This document shows, piece by piece, positions 35,239-35,384 of a DNA stretch of 35,384 nt. The notes under the pieces were generated by a model. That model had not been told where the DNA came from. It saw nothing but the letters and a program-made list of their open reading frames with translations, and made no database searches. Numbering within the stretch: position 1 is the first letter of the stretch; the number at the start of each line of letters is the position of its first letter. The stretch comes from Planctomycetota bacterium (GTDB lineage Bacteria > Planctomycetota > Planctomycetia > Gemmatales > Gemmataceae): assembly GCA_021781415.1 (NCBI GenBank), contig JAJXWW010000100.1, positions 1-35,384 on the forward strand, read 5' to 3'. A program made the position numbers and the translations under genes.

Positions 35239-35384
35239 CGCGCTCGATGAGCGAAGTTGGGGCCGATGGGCGAAGGTGGCAGTCGCGGCGTGGATCGTCG
35301 TCGTCGCCTCCGTGTGCGTGCGCGCGGCCCTGCATCCCTACAAGCGCACTCTGTACACGACTTGGGAACAAGCCGGAGCCGACT
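35228..35384 (+). CDS. Start of a membrane protein, probable DUF2029/GT87 glycosyltransferase (partial)
   Basis: Only 52 codons are in the window. It starts at an ATG inside the upstream gene (11-bp overlap). One membrane segment (VAVAAWIVVVASVCVRA, about 17-33) is followed by HPYKRTLYTTWEQAGAD, which resembles the start of planctomycete GT87/DUF2029 mannosyltransferase-like proteins. The assignment rests on this short similarity plus the neighbouring deacetylase. Confidence 0.5.
   Translation, partial: MRLDALDERSWGRWAKVAVAAWIVVVASVCVRAALHPYKRTLYTTWEQAGAD

Overview
The window looks like a chromosomal segment of a planctomycete, most likely from the Gemmata/Gemmataceae side of the phylum. The evidence is a 23S-5S rRNA operon with no 16S gene beside it, an orphan DUF1501 protein with a twin-arginine-like leader, a PEP-CTERM-anchored protein, a DUF1573 protein, a DUF5117-type zinc metalloprotease, a secreted prenyltransferase/squalene-oxidase-repeat-like protein, high GC with many small dispersed hairpin repeats, and large Pro/Lys/Glu-rich membrane proteins. 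This placement is an inference from gene content; I ran no search.

Layout. Positions 1-290 hold a truncated ORF end and a 15-bp direct repeat that may be an insertion-sequence scar. 294-2630 carries a membrane protein, an RmlD-like sugar reductase and a small Arg-rich protein. 2951-5656 is a large secreted metalloprotease, facing a PilZ protein across a two-way terminator. 6504-9282 holds a Pro-rich exported protein whose frame is cut by a TGA, a sulfotransferase, and an exported thioredoxin-like gene with an in-frame TGA directly after a Cys codon and a SECIS-like hairpin just downstream. 9413-11594 adds a periplasmic DUF1573 protein and two tandem cyclophilins. 11753-15843 contains a PEP-CTERM protein, a membrane protein with a TPR-like tail and an anti-sigma-like membrane protein. 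15945-19864 contains an arginase-fold protein, LexA, TrpD and an unusual nucleoside hydrolase homologue. 19904-23300 is the minus-strand 23S-5S operon. After it come a CBS-pair protein, a 1302-residue zinc-ribbon/TPR membrane protein, a 79-bp tandem repeat array, a secreted Lys/Glu-tailed protein, the secreted prenyltransferase-like protein, a bile-acid:sodium symporter-like transporter, DUF1501, a ChbG/YdjC-type deacetylase, and the start of a probable membrane glycosyltransferase cut by the window end.

How the genes work together. Most are single-gene or two-gene units and no large pathway operon is visible. One theme is the cell envelope: from about 8.1 to 11.6 kb an exported thioredoxin-like protein, a DUF1573 protein and two peptidyl-prolyl isomerases (one exported) lie together, consistent with a role in folding or redox care of exported proteins. 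The last two genes (deacetylase and probable GT87) overlap and probably act on a glycan or glycolipid.

The most interesting feature is the candidate selenoprotein at 8167-9282. A strong ribosome-binding site and signal peptide precede a Cys-UGA pair, the frame continues for another 290 codons to a TAG stop, and a 7-bp stem with an AGUU loop starts 17 nt after the UGA. That matches the usual bacterial SECIS rules. No selenocysteine machinery genes are inside the window, so confirmation must come from the rest of the genome.
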